Shown: positions 52,679 to 63,758, numbered from the stretch's first letter. The stretch is DNA of 64,000 bases from Salmonella enterica subsp. diarizonae (GCF_008692785.1 NZ_VXJV01000001.1:248001-312000); one strand, 5' to 3'. Notes: generated from the sequence alone by a model not told the origin. Translations and numbers: made by a program.

Positions 52679-53215
52679 TTAATCTTTTTCGTTATCGTCA
52701 TCGCCGGCCTGGTAGTATTCCAGCGCCCAGCGGATACGGATAAATTCGGTTGGCCGCTGTTGGCGGCGATGGTGGTTCAGCAACTCATTATTTTCCTGGC
52801 ACCAGTGGAAAATATCCTCCGCCAGCGAAATCAGGTTGACTGTGCCATTTAACAACTTCACCGCGCGTCGGAGCTGGCGCAGCAGTTCATCGGGGGTTTT
52901 TACCGCGCAAAGTCGGGAAAATCGTAGCTCCGACATGACGTTATTTAGCTGTGCGGCGAATTTTTGCCGCTCATCTATCGATTTGATATGGGCCGCTACT
53001 GCCGCCGTCAACGCCAGCGCGGTAAAGCGCCACTCCTGCCCTTCGATTTTCCATAGCGTATGGGTCTGCATCAGCAGGGAGCGGAATCCTTCCGACAAGC
53101 AAACGTCGTTCACCGTTACGCTGCGTCGCAGACTGGCCCGCGCGCCGCGCTGTTCCTGTAACTCTTCATGCCACTGGCGCAGCGTGGCATTATGATCGTC
53201 CTTCACGATACTCAT
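52679..53215 (-). CDS. cse2: Cse2 (CasB), Cascade small subunit
   Basis: A 178-residue, helical, basic protein present in two copies along the Cascade belly, where it stabilises the R-loop. Features: LRQWHEELQEQRGARASLRR at the N-terminus and FIRIRWALEYYQA near the end. It overlaps the cse1 stop by 4 bp. Confidence 0.93.
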   Translation of the reverse strand: MSIVKDDHNATLRQWHEELQEQRGARASLRRSVTVNDVCLSEGFRSLLMQTHTLWKIEGQEWRFTALALTAAVAAHIKSIDERQKFAAQLNNVMSELRFSRLCAVKTPDELLRQLRRAVKLLNGTVNLISLAEDIFHWCQENNELLNHHRRQQRPTEFIRIRWALEYYQAGDDDNEKD

Positions 53216-54768
53216 TCAGCAGCCTCCTGCTTTTTTGCTTTGGCGGCTTTTGCGCTTTGTTTTTCCGCCGATGTCGTAAAATATTTTTTTCGTGCCGTCA
53301 TAATGCGTTTCAGATCGCTACTCTCATAAGGGCTGGTAAAGACATGGTCGTCAAAGTAGCGCCGGGTAAATAGCCAAAGTTCGCGTTGCCATTTAGTCAG
53401 CCTTTCGTCCGGCTTGTGTCCGTTTTCAAGATCGTGGATCAGATTGAGAAAACGTCCCTGCGTCAGGTTCCAGAAATCGATATCAATAAAACTGAAATCA
53501 CCCCGCGTATCCTTCGCACTGGCGAACCACGCTTCTTTTAGCGCACTGCGCAGCAGACTAAGGAGACGGGCGGCGGTTTGTGCTGCTTTGCGTAAATCAG
53601 GGATCAGACCTTCCGTCATCAGTAACGGAAAGTGATGCTCATACCAGCAGCGAATTTTCATATTGTCGAAATCCGCGCCAAAACCCCATAGCCCCGCTTT
53701 GACATCCCTGAGACGACGCGCGTTAAACACTTTCACAACCAGCGCCGGATATTCTTTATTCGCTTCTGTATGGTTTTCCTGACTTAATCCCAGCCAGTCG
53801 CGCCAGATAAGCCCGCCAGGCTGAGGTTTAACCGAGAAGAATCCACTCCCCTCTTTCACCGGCAGACGATAGGGCGTCAGCGGATGGCGCCAGCCATCAT
53901 AATTAACGCCATAGTTCTTAACGGTCATAACGCTCAGCAGCTCATCACTGTCAGCACCGCAGATATTGCAGGCGCCTGGCTGTGTGGTCGTAAAATCAAG
54001 ACGGATACGGCGCGGCATTCCCCAGTATGCCTGCAGCTTATTAACCTGCTCTGGCGTCGTCACCGCGCTCGCCTGTTCACTGGTTCGTGTTGCGGCAAGC
54101 CACGGGAAAACCGACGCGTCACAGGTCGCAGGTAACGGCAGATCCGCAGCATCCTGCGGCATTACGTTCAGCCACAGCTTTCTCCACAACGGCGTTTGCC
54201 GCTCGCTCTGATACGCCTGCAATTCTATTAGCGTGGTCATCGGCCCGCCGCCGCGTAGCCCGGTACGGTAGCCTTTGCCGCCAGAAGGGGCGTTAAGCTG
54301 TAACGAGAACAGCGCCAGCGCGGCGCAGTGCGGGCAAAATCGTTCCGTTACGCCACGTTTGACAAAATGATCTTTATTAAATTTGGTCGTTTGCGCGCCA
54401 GGCGTTTCCGGAAGCAGCGAGGCAACGGTCACTTTTTCACCGGTTAACGGTTCAAAATCCTGCATAAAAGACGGCGTTTCCGCGCCAAACTGAAAGGCAT
54501 GCTCTAACGGCGCTAATGCTTCACGCAGCATTTTCTCTGTTAGCCCATCCAACCAAATATCCTCCCAGCGGGCGCTATTCTTCGGCGCGATGCTGCATTG
54601 CAGCAACCCCAGCAGAAACTGCCAGGCCGCTCCCTGTAAATCGGCTCGCGTTGCGGCGATGTCCACCACGTTTTCATCCGCCAGATCGACGGGGGCCAGC
54701 TTACCCGTCGAGCCGTCGTTGAAACGGACGGGAAGCCAGCAATTCGTTAATAGTGAAAAACTTTTCAT
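53212..54768 (-). CDS. cse1: Cse1 (CasA/Cas8e), Cascade large subunit
   Basis: A 518-residue protein that reads the PAM and recruits Cas3. It begins MKSFSLLTNCWLPVRFNDGS, has a C-x-x-C zinc pair (CPHCAAL, about 141; ACNICGAD, about 250) and a helical C-terminal bundle. ATG 54768 has AAGAG upstream; the frame to 54828 overlaps cas3. It begins 11 bp after the cas3 stop. Confidence 0.93.
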   Translation of the reverse strand: MKSFSLLTNCWLPVRFNDGSTGKLAPVDLADENVVDIAATRADLQGAAWQFLLGLLQCSIAPKNSARWEDIWLDGLTEKMLREALAPLEHAFQFGAETPSFMQDFEPLTGEKVTVASLLPETPGAQTTKFNKDHFVKRGVTERFCPHCAALALFSLQLNAPSGGKGYRTGLRGGGPMTTLIELQAYQSERQTPLWRKLWLNVMPQDAADLPLPATCDASVFPWLAATRTSEQASAVTTPEQVNKLQAYWGMPRRIRLDFTTTQPGACNICGADSDELLSVMTVKNYGVNYDGWRHPLTPYRLPVKEGSGFFSVKPQPGGLIWRDWLGLSQENHTEANKEYPALVVKVFNARRLRDVKAGLWGFGADFDNMKIRCWYEHHFPLLMTEGLIPDLRKAAQTAARLLSLLRSALKEAWFASAKDTRGDFSFIDIDFWNLTQGRFLNLIHDLENGHKPDERLTKWQRELWLFTRRYFDDHVFTSPYESSDLKRIMTARKKYFTTSAEKQSAKAAKAKKQEAAE

Positions 54769-54779
54769 ATAGACTCTTA

Positions 54780-57443
54780 TTACGCCTCCATCTTCCCGGT
54801 CAGACCTTCTGTCGCCGAGTAACCGCATGCTGCTGAGTCCGTTACCACAATCACGATGGCAAGGTCCTTATTCTGGTGTTGTTCAACGCACCACTGTTGA
54901 AATAATTCACCTTCTAACCGTTCAAACTCACCGTTATGTTTTTCCCACCAGCTCTTACGTACTCGCAGAGCGCTCATCTCCCACGGGTGCCCGCCTGGCG
55001 CATAAGGAGTCACCGCATCATCCACCACTTTCGCCAGCCACAACGTAACCGACTCTTCCGCCAGGCGTGTCGAAAGTTTCTCCGGCAGAAAGTCGCTAAT
55101 TTCCGCACAATAGCCCGGCGCAAAGTTAAGCAGCATCTGGCTGGCAAATGCCCGGTCGCAATAAAATTTGCCTTCCTGCAATTGCTCGGTTTTTGCAAAT
55201 CCAACCGGCATGTCGACATCTTCGCCGTAAACTGACTCGATTAACAATCGGGCAGATTGCGGCATCCGAATGGCCCCCTGCTCACGTAATATGCGCTGCG
55301 TCAGCCACATGCGCCCATGATCGGGATAGACATAGGCACTGTTGCGCATGGCACTGGATAACCAGTTCTCCCGCGGCGCGTCATCCCACTCCGGAGCAAG
55401 AATGCGCAGCACTGGCGCCTCGCGCTCATCCTGCCCACTCTTTTTCACCAGACCGTTACGGTCACGAATATGGCGCTGTAGCCGGCCGGCCCGCTGAATT
55501 AATAAATCCACCGGCGCTAAATCAGAGATCATTTCATCGCAGTCAATATCCAGACTTTGTTCGATTACCTGCGTGGCGATAATGACCTTACCGGCACGTT
55601 GCGCCCCGCTCTGTTTGCCAAAGAGATTCAGCGTCTGGGTCTCAATCCGCTGACGATCGTGAAAAGCAAAGCGACTATGGAAGAGTAAGAGGTTTTCCGC
55701 AGCGACAACCTTACTCAGTTGAAGCTGGCGATAGATACGAATCGCATCATCAACGGAGTTACGTATCCAGGCGATACAGTTTCCTTTTTCCACTGCTTCG
55801 CCTATACGTTCAAGACACAACGCTTCGCTGTGTAGCCAGCCAATGTTTACGCTACGCTCAACCTCCTTACGTGTATCAACCCGCTGAGAAATCAGCTCTG
55901 TTTGTGTGACCTGAGTCAGCCAGGGATAATCGTCATGGCCCAGCAACGGCGCTTGCACATTACGCCTCACCCCACGGGAAAACGCCGTCACCAGCTTATC
56001 TCGCTGCTGCTGCGATAGCGTCGCGGATAACAGAATCGTGGCATTGCCATTACTGGCCTGCCGTTCAATCAAGCCTTCGAGTATTCGGGACATCCAGGCA
56101 TCGCAGGCATGGATCTCATCCGCCAGTAAAATCTTATTGCTGAGTCCCAGTAACCGCAGGTTGTTATGTTTAAATGGCATTACCGCCATCATCGCCTGAT
56201 CCAACGTGCCTACGCCAACCTCCGCCAACAACGCTTTTTTATTGCTGTCGGCAAACCAGGCGGCGCATCCCTGACTATAAGGCTGTACGTCATCGGCTTC
56301 TTCGGTACCAGAAAGAGTGACCGACCATATTGACTGATTGAAACGATCCATTAAGCGACGCGCGCTATGCGCCAGAATCAGGCTGGGACGAGAATCCGGC
56401 TGATACAACGCCAGCCAGCTATTCGCCATGCGTTCAAACATCGCGTTAGCCGTCGCCATTGTTGGCAGCCCAAAATAAAGTCCCTGCGCTTTACCTGCCG
56501 CCATCAGCCGATGAGCCAGTATGAGCGCCGCCTCTGTTTTTCCGGCCCCGGTGACATCTTCCAGAATAAAGAGTTGCGCGCCATCCACGTTGATATCCAG
56601 TTCAAGCGCTTTTTGTTGTAACGGTGTGGGATGCTGAATAAAAGGGAAAAGCGTCTCTATGCCCGTAAAGGTAGACACATTCGCCACTGGCGGAAATAGC
56701 GTAATAGCAGTTTGTGCTTTAACGAGCGCTTGCTGCCAGTAGGTATCAACAGGCATTTTTTCCGCGGTACGCGGAAAATAACGACTGGCAGAACCTGTCC
56801 AGTCCGCCAGTACAACCGCAGCGGAAATAAACCAGGAAAGTTGCTGAAATTGGGCGATACCTTCATCTTCATCCCAGGCTTCAGGCAGAGTAATTAAAGG
56901 AAAGAGCGCTTTTATGCTGAGAAGGAAATCTCTCGCCGCGTCTTTATCCTGCTGGCGAAACTGATCCAGTTCCTGGATTGCCTCTGGAGGGCGTCCATGA
57001 TGGCCTGTAGTGACTGGCATCCAAAGCGTCATAACGCGCTGACTTTTACGAACTGAAAGCGAGGAAGGAGGAAACAATTCAGGGCATTCACTTAGCCAGG
57101 AGTTCCACAACTCGTATCCCAGCGTGGTATGCGCGATTTTTTCATAATGCCGTGTAGGCTCATTAAAGGCATTTAAAGCCTCATGACGGTATAGTTGCTG
57201 GAAGGAGTGAGCAAATTTCCCAATATCATGCCAGCATAAAATCCAGGCAAAAAATTGCGCTGCCTGCTCCTTATCCTGAAGGCCTAATTTTTTTAGATAG
57301 TGGTCAATAAAATAAATATTATTTATCACCATCCAGTAACCCACAGCCGCAACATCTAAAGAATGCCAGCAAAGCAAATGATAATCATCGCCGCCGTCAG
57401 GCTCCCCCTGCCGGGACTTTCCCCAGTAATGATATATCGACAC
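54780..57443 (-). CDS. cas3: Cas3, CRISPR effector helicase-nuclease
   Basis: An 887-residue protein that unwinds and degrades target DNA marked by Cascade. The HD nuclease motif is CWHDIGKFAHSFQQ (about 75-88) after HSLDVAAVGYW. Helicase motifs: Walker A VTGAGKTEAAL (about 315) and DEIH (about 450). The GTG at 57443 has GGGAG upstream and gives the family length; the frame to 57509 adds 22 atypical residues. It is intact and leads the cas operon. Confidence 0.94.
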   Translation of the reverse strand: MSIYHYWGKSRQGEPDGGDDYHLLCWHSLDVAAVGYWMVINNIYFIDHYLKKLGLQDKEQAAQFFAWILCWHDIGKFAHSFQQLYRHEALNAFNEPTRHYEKIAHTTLGYELWNSWLSECPELFPPSSLSVRKSQRVMTLWMPVTTGHHGRPPEAIQELDQFRQQDKDAARDFLLSIKALFPLITLPEAWDEDEGIAQFQQLSWFISAAVVLADWTGSASRYFPRTAEKMPVDTYWQQALVKAQTAITLFPPVANVSTFTGIETLFPFIQHPTPLQQKALELDINVDGAQLFILEDVTGAGKTEAALILAHRLMAAGKAQGLYFGLPTMATANAMFERMANSWLALYQPDSRPSLILAHSARRLMDRFNQSIWSVTLSGTEEADDVQPYSQGCAAWFADSNKKALLAEVGVGTLDQAMMAVMPFKHNNLRLLGLSNKILLADEIHACDAWMSRILEGLIERQASNGNATILLSATLSQQQRDKLVTAFSRGVRRNVQAPLLGHDDYPWLTQVTQTELISQRVDTRKEVERSVNIGWLHSEALCLERIGEAVEKGNCIAWIRNSVDDAIRIYRQLQLSKVVAAENLLLFHSRFAFHDRQRIETQTLNLFGKQSGAQRAGKVIIATQVIEQSLDIDCDEMISDLAPVDLLIQRAGRLQRHIRDRNGLVKKSGQDEREAPVLRILAPEWDDAPRENWLSSAMRNSAYVYPDHGRMWLTQRILREQGAIRMPQSARLLIESVYGEDVDMPVGFAKTEQLQEGKFYCDRAFASQMLLNFAPGYCAEISDFLPEKLSTRLAEESVTLWLAKVVDDAVTPYAPGGHPWEMSALRVRKSWWEKHNGEFERLEGELFQQWCVEQHQNKDLAIVIVVTDSAACGYSATEGLTGKMEA

Positions 57444-57884
57444 GTAAACTCCCGTATGATAATAATAAAATACTCTACGCCTTTTTAATGATCTTTTTTT
57501 TTGATACACCTCACGAAATTACACTTCTTAATATTACATTTAAATATTTCCTCTCAACTTTATATTTTTTGCCAAAGCATTTATTTCACGAATAATTATT
57601 ATAAAATTCCCCGCCATTTCTTCTGGAAAAGGCATTCGAAGAGACCTCTTTCAATGCCTCCGGCATAAGCCAAACTTTAAAAAAACGAACATCCTCAACG
57701 AATTATCTACCTTTTGTCTGAAATCTCTTCACTCCAAAGTAGCGCCAACAATAAATCTGCTATATTTACAGTGCTGTTCAGATTATCTCCTGCGATCAAC
57801 TCTGGCTGTTTTAATAAAAGAATAGTGAACTGAACGGCATATTTTACCCCCGAAGTTGAATAATATAAATTTGAAGGAAAAATT
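57444..57884. other. Divergent intergenic region between cas3 and sopD
   Basis: 441 bp of AT-rich DNA holding the promoters of cas3 and sopD. In enterics cas promoters in this kind of sequence are silenced by H-NS; that is expected, not seen. An ORF at 57707-57895 on the minus strand overlaps the sopD start and looks spurious. Confidence 0.5.
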
Positions 57885-58846
57885 ATGCCAGTCACTCTAA
57901 ATTTCGGTAACCATCAAAATTATACGCTTAATGAAACTCGGCTTGCTCATCTGCTAAGTGCAGATAAAGAAAAAGCAACCCATATGGGGAACTGGGATAA
58001 AGTCCGGGACCACTTTAGATCGGAAAAAAAGGACCATGCGCTGGAAGTATTATACGCCATTATTCACGGGCGGGGTCCTGGGGAACCTGGAGAAATGGAA
58101 GTCAACGTAGAGGATATGAGTAAAATTTACGCGTTTAAACGGTTACAACATTTAGCCTGTCCCGCTCACCAGGATCTGTTTAAGATTGAGATGGATGCCT
58201 CTCAGACACAACTTTTATTTATGGTCGGCGACACGGTGATCAGCCAAAGCAAGATTCAGGATATCCTCAATACCTCAGATAATGTAGTAGTAGAATCTAT
58301 GAGTAGAGAGGAGAGACAGCTATTTTTACAAATATGCGAGGTGATTGGCGCGACGATTACCTGGCACCCAGAGTTACTTCAGGGATCGGTATCGACCCTA
58401 CGAAAAGAAGTCACTGGCAATGCACAAATCAAAGAGGCGGTTTATGGGATGATGCGTCCCGCAGAAGCGCCCGACCACCAGCTTGTTGAATGGCAGGACT
58501 CACTTACTGAAAATGAAAAGTCGATGCTGACCTGTATTAATGCAGGTAACTTTGAGCCTACAACTCAGTTTTGCAAAATAGGTTATCAGGAAGTAGAAGG
58601 TGAAGTCGCTTTTAGCATGATGCATCCATGCATCCATGCATCTCCTATTTGCTACATACCTATACGCCGCTTGTAGATTTTAAAGGAACAAATGCAGGTT
58701 TTTTAAATGAACTTAATCAGGATTATAACGGCTATCATAAAAATAAAATGTTTATTGATGTAATTCTTGAAAGAATATATCTAGCGCATGAACATTCTTT
58801 GCATATTGGTAAAAATGAGTGCAGTCGCAATATATTACTGACATAA
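57885..58846 (+). pseudogene. sopD: SopD, secreted effector, frameshifted by an 8-bp duplication
   Basis: SopD is injected by the SPI-1 system and helps membrane fission and inflammation in host cells. The frame from ATG 57885 (AAGGA upstream) matches SopD up to MMHPCI, then runs out of frame to a stop after 263 residues (58674-58676). The shift is caused by ATGCATCC present twice plus a partial third copy at 58618-58640. Removing one 8-bp unit joins the rest (SYLLHTYTPLVDF to CSRNILLT, ending 58846) and gives exactly 317 residues, the length of functional SopD. About 54 C-terminal residues are lost as read. Confidence 0.92.
58618..58640 (+). repeat. 8-bp tandem repeat within sopD
   Basis: ATGCATCC, ATGCATCC, ATGCATC: 2.9 units. 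Slippage by one unit would restore the sopD frame; any net change not divisible by three moves it out again. Confidence 0.9.
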
Positions 58847-58871
58847 TGATATTGAGTAAAATAACCGATTT

Positions 58872-58900
58872 AAAATCCGGCAGCCTGCCGGATTTTTCAT
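58872..58900. terminator. Bidirectional terminator between sopD and cysH
   Basis: AAAATCCGGCA (58872-58882), GCC, TGCCGGATTTT (58886-58896), with a T-run on both strands. Confidence 0.88.
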
Positions 58901-58933
58901 AGTGGCAAGTATAATCATACCGCGTAAGGACAA

Positions 58934-59668
58934 TTACCCTTCATGTAGCCCGCACTCACGTTTCAGTCCGAAGAAGCGCGTCTCTTCTTCCGCCATGCCC
59001 GGTTCCCACTTGCGGGTAGTATGCGTATCGCCCACCGACAGGTAGCCTTGTTCCCACAGCGGGTGGTATTTCAGACCCTGTTTTTGCAGATACTGATATA
59101 CCGTGCGGTTATCCCAGTCGATAATCGGTAGCACTTTAAAAATGCCGCGTTGAATAGCGAGAACAGATAAATGCGCGCGGCTGCCGGACTGCTCGCGGCG
59201 CAGGCCCGCAAACCATGTCTGCGCGTTTAATTCTTGCAGCGCCCGGTTCATCGGCTCGACTTTGTTGATCTCATTGTATTTCTCAATACCTTCTACGCCC
59301 TGCTCCCACAGCTTGCCGTAGCGCGCCTCCTGCCAGGCCGGACTTTCGCCCGCGCGGTAAACTTTCAGGTTGAGTTTGAGTTTATCCGTTAACTCATCAA
59401 TAAACTGATAGGTTTCCGGGAACAAATAGCCGGTATCGGTAAGAATCACCGGGATTTCCGGACGGATTTGGTTTATCAGATGGAGACTCACCGCCGCCTG
59501 TATGCCAAAGCTTGAAGAAAGCACATATTCGCCGGGCAGATTTTCCAGCGCCCACGCCACGCGTTCTTCGGCAGTCAGCGTCTCCAGTTCGGCGTTAGTT
59601 TCTGCCAGAGCCAGAATGCGATCTACTTTTGGCAGGTTATTCAAAGCGTTGAGATCGAGTTGGGACAT
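58934..59668 (-). CDS. cysH: CysH, phosphoadenylylsulfate (PAPS) reductase
   Basis: A 244-residue thioredoxin-dependent reductase turning PAPS to sulfite. PP-loop [10 protein letters not shown] (about 51-60), [12 protein letters not shown], and the C-terminal catalytic Cys in ECGLHEG are present. ATG 59668 ([11 protein letters not shown]) gives the E. coli length. It is the third gene of cysJIH, separated from cysI by REP sequences. Confidence 0.97.
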   Translation of the reverse strand: MSQLDLNALNNLPKVDRILALAETNAELETLTAEERVAWALENLPGEYVLSSSFGIQAAVSLHLINQIRPEIPVILTDTGYLFPETYQFIDELTDKLKLNLKVYRAGESPAWQEARYGKLWEQGVEGIEKYNEINKVEPMNRALQELNAQTWFAGLRREQSGSRAHLSVLAIQRGIFKVLPIIDWDNRTVYQYLQKQGLKYHPLWEQGYLSVGDTHTTRKWEPGMAEEETRFFGLKRECGLHEG

Positions 59669-59689
59669 AAGTTCCTCACTGTTTGCCTT

Positions 59690-59769
59690 GCCTGATGGCG
59701 CTGCGCTTATCAGGCCGACAAAACGACATGACGGTAGGCTGGATAAGGCATTTATGCCGCCATCCGGCA
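59690..59769. repeat. REP/BIME elements between cysH and cysI
   Basis: Two REP-type palindromes: GCCTGATGGCG...TTATCAGGCC (59690-59716) and GTAGGCTGGATAAGG...GCCGCCATCCGGCAA (59734-59769). They are in opposite orientation, a BIME arrangement, and could stabilise the upstream cysJI transcript. Confidence 0.85.
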
Positions 59770-59776
59770 ATGCGCG

Positions 59777-61489
59777 TTACTCCCAGAAATCACGCGCAGG
59801 ATCGAGTACCGGACGAATGATGCCCGCACGCACCGTAAAGTCGCCGAAGCCTTCACCCACTTCACGCGCTTTCACCCAACGCCCAATCAGTTCATCCAGC
59901 GAGGCCAGAATATCCGGCTCGGTGATATTTTCTTTATACATCCGTGGGATACGACCCCCGATGCGGTTACCGCCAAGATGCAAATTATAACGGCCGGGCG
60001 CTTTCCCTACTAAGCCAATTTCCGCCAGCATCGCGCGGCCACAGCCGTTCGGGCAGCCGGTTACGCGCAGAACGATATGTTCATCTCCCACGCCGTGTTT
60101 GGCCATCATCGCTTCCACCTTATCGATAAACGACGGCAGGAAGCGTTCAGCTTCGGCCATCGCCAACGGGCAAGTCGGAAAAGAGACGCAGGCCATCGAG
60201 TTTTCACGCTGCGGCGTCACGGCGTTCATCAGACCGTGGCCACGCGCCAGCTTCTCTATCTTCGCTTTCTGGCTTTCCGGCACGCTGGCAACGATCAGGT
60301 TCTGGTTAGCGGTAATACGGAACTCGCCCTGATGAATTTTCGCGATCTCCAGCAGGCCGGTTTTCAGTGGACGACCCGGATAATCCAGAATACGGCCATT
60401 CTCGATAAACAGCGTCAGGTGCCATTTATCATCAATGCCTTTCACCCAACCAATCCTGTCGCCACGCCCGGTAAATTCATACGGACGAATGGGTTCAAAT
60501 GTGATCCCCGCGCGCCGCTCGACTTCCGCTTTAAACGTCTCCAGTCCCACGCGCTCAAGGGTGTATTTGGTTTTGGCGTTTTTCCTGTCGGTACGGTTGC
60601 CCCAGTCGCGCTGCGTGGTCACCACAGCTTCCGCCACCGCCAGGGTGTGCTCCAGCGGCAGATAGCCAAATTCGCTCGCGGTACGGGCATACGTTTTCTT
60701 ATTGCCATGCTCAATCGATAGTCCGCCGCCGACCAGCAGGTTAAAGCCGACCAGCTTGCCATTCTCGGCAATTGCCACAAAGTTCATGTCGTTGGCATGC
60801 AGATCGATATCGTTTTGCGGCGGGATCACCACCGTGGTCTTGAATTTACGCGGCAGATAGGTCTGACCGAGGATCGGCTCTTCGTCGGTGGTCGCCACTT
60901 TTTCCTGATCGAGCCAGATCTCCGCATAGGCGCGAGTACGCGGCAGCAGATGTTCAGAGATCTTCTTCGCCCATTCGTAGGCTTCGGCGTGCAACTGCGA
61001 CTCGTAGGGATTGGAAGTGCACAGCACGTTACGATTCATGTCATTGGCGGTGGCCAGCGCGTCCAGCCCGACGGCGTGCAGCATCTGATGTACCGGCTTT
61101 ACGTTCTTCTTCAGAATACCGTGAAACTGGAAGGTCTGGCGGTTGGTCAGACGGATACTGCCATAAATCGTGTTATCCGCCGCAAATTTGTCGATCGCTT
61201 GCCATTGCGCCGTAGTAATCACCCCGCCCGGCAGGCGGCAGCGCAGTAGCATGGCGTGGCGCGGTTCCAGTTTCTGTTCCGCACGCTCGGCGCGGATATC
61301 GCGGTCGTCCTGCTGATACATACCGTGAAAGCGGATCAGCAGAAAGTTGTCGCCTTTAAAACCGCCGGTGAGGCCGTCATTTAAATCTTCCGCAATGGTA
61401 CCGCGCAAATAGTTGCTTTCCAGCTTCATGCGCTCGGCATCGGACAGTTTACCTTCGACCACCAGTGGGCCTGGATGTTTTTCGCTCAT
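59777..61489 (-). CDS. cysI: CysI, sulfite reductase hemoprotein subunit
   Basis: A 570-residue siroheme/4Fe-4S protein that reduces sulfite to sulfide with electrons from CysJ. Cluster-binding Cys lie in [10 protein letters not shown] (about 434-440) and [10 protein letters not shown] (about 479-483). The siroheme-binding Arg-rich segment [13 protein letters not shown] (about 117-129) is present. The start overlaps the cysJ stop by one base. Confidence 0.97.
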   Translation of the reverse strand: MSEKHPGPLVVEGKLSDAERMKLESNYLRGTIAEDLNDGLTGGFKGDNFLLIRFHGMYQQDDRDIRAERAEQKLEPRHAMLLRCRLPGGVITTAQWQAIDKFAADNTIYGSIRLTNRQTFQFHGILKKNVKPVHQMLHAVGLDALATANDMNRNVLCTSNPYESQLHAEAYEWAKKISEHLLPRTRAYAEIWLDQEKVATTDEEPILGQTYLPRKFKTTVVIPPQNDIDLHANDMNFVAIAENGKLVGFNLLVGGGLSIEHGNKKTYARTASEFGYLPLEHTLAVAEAVVTTQRDWGNRTDRKNAKTKYTLERVGLETFKAEVERRAGITFEPIRPYEFTGRGDRIGWVKGIDDKWHLTLFIENGRILDYPGRPLKTGLLEIAKIHQGEFRITANQNLIVASVPESQKAKIEKLARGHGLMNAVTPQRENSMACVSFPTCPLAMAEAERFLPSFIDKVEAMMAKHGVGDEHIVLRVTGCPNGCGRAMLAEIGLVGKAPGRYNLHLGGNRIGGRIPRMYKENITEPDILASLDELIGRWVKAREVGEGFGDFTVRAGIIRPVLDPARDFWE

Positions 61490-63288
61490 TAGTAGACATC
61501 TCGCTGATAACGGCGCTCTACGCGCAGCTCACTTAAATATTCGTCTGCCGATTCGAGGTCCATACCGCCGAATTCAGCTATCACTTCCAGCAAAGCCTGC
61601 TCAACGTCTTTCGCCATGCGATTGGCGTCGCCGCAGACATAAATATGCGCACCATCATTGATCCAGCTCCACAGCTCGGCGCCCTGCTCACGCAGCTTGT
61701 CTTGTACGTAAATTTTTTCTTTTTGATCGCGTGACCAGGCGAGATCGATACGGCTTAACAGCCCCTCTTTCACGTAGCGCTGCCACTCCACCTGGTAGAG
61801 AAAATCTTCGGTAAAGTGCGGATTACCGAAGAACAGCCAGTTTTTGCCCGGCGCATCCTCCGCGGCACGCTGTTGCATAAAGGCGCGAAACGGCGCGATA
61901 CCGGTGCCGGGGCCAATCATAATGACCGGCGTTTCCGGACTCGTCGGCAGACGGAAATTGTCGTTATGCTCGATGAACACGCGTACTTCGCCATCTTCTT
62001 CAATACGGTCGGCAAGGAAGCTGGAAGCACCGCCTGCTCGAGCACGTCCTTCGATATCGTAACGGACAACGCCGACGGTGAGATGGACTTCGTTCTCGAC
62101 TTCCGCCTGTGACGATGCAATAGAGTACAGACGCGGCGTTAGCGGACGCAGCAGGCCAACTAACGCGTCGGCATCCAGTTGCGCCGGTGAGAAGCGCACC
62201 ATATCAACAATGGGCGTGACGGCGGCGTAATGCTGTAACTGCGCTTTGTCGCCTACTAACGGCAACAGAGACTCACTGCGCGTCAGGGTCGCGTAGTTCT
62301 CGACAATATTGGCGGTATTCACCGTCAGTTCGAAATGCCACTGGAGCGCCTCCGCCAACGGCAGCAGTTTGCCATCAACGGTTACCGATTCGTCGCCTTT
62401 CAACCACAGCAGTTCCACGATCTCTTTAACCAGCACGGGATCGTTCTGATACCAGACGCCCAGTGCATCACCCGGCTGATAACGCAGACCGGAGTCGCCT
62501 AAATCAATCTCAATATGACGAACGTCTTTTTCCGAGTTGCGGCCAGTGATTTTCTGATTCAGCGAGAGCGAGGCGCACAGAGGCGCTTCTTTGGTATAGG
62601 GGCTGGTGTGGATTTCATTTACCGCGCCGCTGGCAACAGGCTGTGCAAACGTCGCCGTCGGCGTGCGGGATTTTAAGACATCAACCACCCGCGCGCGCCA
62701 TTGTGCGGCGGCAGACTGATATTCCACATCGGCGTCCACGCGATCCAGCAGGCGTTCGCCACCGAGTTCCGCCAGCTTATTGTCAAAATCTTTACCGGCC
62801 TGACAGAAAAATTCGTATGACGTATCACCCAGGCTAAAAACAGCGAAAGCGGTGTCGTTGAGCGTTGGCGCTTTTTTGGAGAACAGGAATTTATGTAGCG
62901 CGACGGCCTCTTCCGGCGGCTCGCCTTCTCCCTGAGTGGACGTCACCATCACCAGCAGTTTTTCACTGGCAATCTGTTTGAATTTGTAGTCGCCAGCGTT
63001 CACCAAAGTCACATTAAGGTTGGCCGCCAGCAGATCATCACGCAGAGCTTCCGCCACACGACGCGCGTTGCCGGTTTGCGAAGCGGAGATAAGCGTAATC
63101 CCCGTCATCTTCCCCTCAGGAGCAGGTGTTACGGCAACAGCGCCTGAGCGCGGGTTCAGTACGCCCCAAAAATAGCCGGAGACCCAGGCAAGCTGTTCGG
63201 GAGTAAGGTCGGTTGTCGCGGCCTGGAGGCGCGCCAGTTGCTCCGGATTAAGCGGAAGCAACCCAGTCAGTGGAGCCGGTGTCGTCAT
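61489..63288 (-). CDS. cysJ: CysJ, sulfite reductase flavoprotein subunit
   Basis: A 599-residue NADPH-flavin reductase. The flavodoxin domain (about 64-202) starts with [17 protein letters not shown] binding shows as RLYSIASS (about 386-393); NADPH binding as [13 protein letters not shown] (about 454-466). The C-terminus [10 protein letters not shown] is conserved. It is first in cysJIH, which is CysB-controlled in enterics. Confidence 0.97.
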   Translation of the reverse strand: MTTPAPLTGLLPLNPEQLARLQAATTDLTPEQLAWVSGYFWGVLNPRSGAVAVTPAPEGKMTGITLISASQTGNARRVAEALRDDLLAANLNVTLVNAGDYKFKQIASEKLLVMVTSTQGEGEPPEEAVALHKFLFSKKAPTLNDTAFAVFSLGDTSYEFFCQAGKDFDNKLAELGGERLLDRVDADVEYQSAAAQWRARVVDVLKSRTPTATFAQPVASGAVNEIHTSPYTKEAPLCASLSLNQKITGRNSEKDVRHIEIDLGDSGLRYQPGDALGVWYQNDPVLVKEIVELLWLKGDESVTVDGKLLPLAEALQWHFELTVNTANIVENYATLTRSESLLPLVGDKAQLQHYAAVTPIVDMVRFSPAQLDADALVGLLRPLTPRLYSIASSQAEVENEVHLTVGVVRYDIEGRARAGGASSFLADRIEEDGEVRVFIEHNDNFRLPTSPETPVIMIGPGTGIAPFRAFMQQRAAEDAPGKNWLFFGNPHFTEDFLYQVEWQRYVKEGLLSRIDLAWSRDQKEKIYVQDKLREQGAELWSWINDGAHIYVCGDANRMAKDVEQALLEVIAEFGGMDLESADEYLSELRVERRYQRDVY

Positions 63289-63758
63289 GCGTCGTTATGT
63301 TCCAGTAAGCAAAGCGGATCTATACACAAAATCATTCAAGTTGCATCACAAAACGCTTTAGCGTTTTGAACAGCGCTTGTGCTGGCTGCTGTAAGCCGAG
63401 AACGCGAATCCCAGGAGCATACATAAGTACGTGACTGGGGTGAGTAAACGCAGTCAACACAAATGCGGCTTGAAGAATGAAGTGTATAAGCGATAAAACC
63501 CAAACTGAGGATAAGATTAACGGTGAGAGCAATAACAATTAAAGAAGGGTTGGAAATAACACATAACCAAATGAACTAACCTGTTTTAGTTATCGTTATT
63601 AACGCCAAAACCGATTTTATAATTGATTGATAATTATTAAATTTTCTGGAAAGCCTTAAATTAATTGCCTGTCACAGAGCGGAGAATGGTTTTAGTTAAT
63701 GATAAAAAATGCGCTTTCCGGTACCCTACGGCGGTTTTTTATTGCCTGAGAGTTCATC
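63289..63758. promoter_or_regulatory. cysJ-queD divergent region
   Basis: 470 bp between the divergent cysJ and queD genes. Next to cysJ it should contain the CysB-dependent promoter (about 63290-63321 and beyond), then the inverted-repeat element, then AT-rich DNA (63540-63690) likely holding the queD promoter. Sites are not resolved by eye. Confidence 0.5.
63322..63488. repeat. MITE-like inverted-repeat element upstream of cysJ
   Basis: A 167-bp unit with imperfect terminal inverted repeats: TATACAC...TTCAAGTTGCAT (63322-63347) and the complement of ATGCGGCTTGAA...GTGTATA (63463-63488), 19 of 27 positions matching. Inner hairpins include CAAAACGCT/AGCGTTTTG (63350-63369) and GGCT/AGCC. No ORF is convincing. 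It lies in the cysJ upstream region. It resembles intergenic repeats I recall from several enterics. Confidence 0.5.

Noticed and set aside
57707-57895. 62-codon minus-strand ORF upstream of sopD
   Set aside because: It overlaps the sopD start and promoter and has no ribosome site or recognisable sequence.
63332-63538. 68-codon minus-strand ORF upstream of cysJ
   Set aside because: It lies across the inverted-repeat element and has no coding signature.
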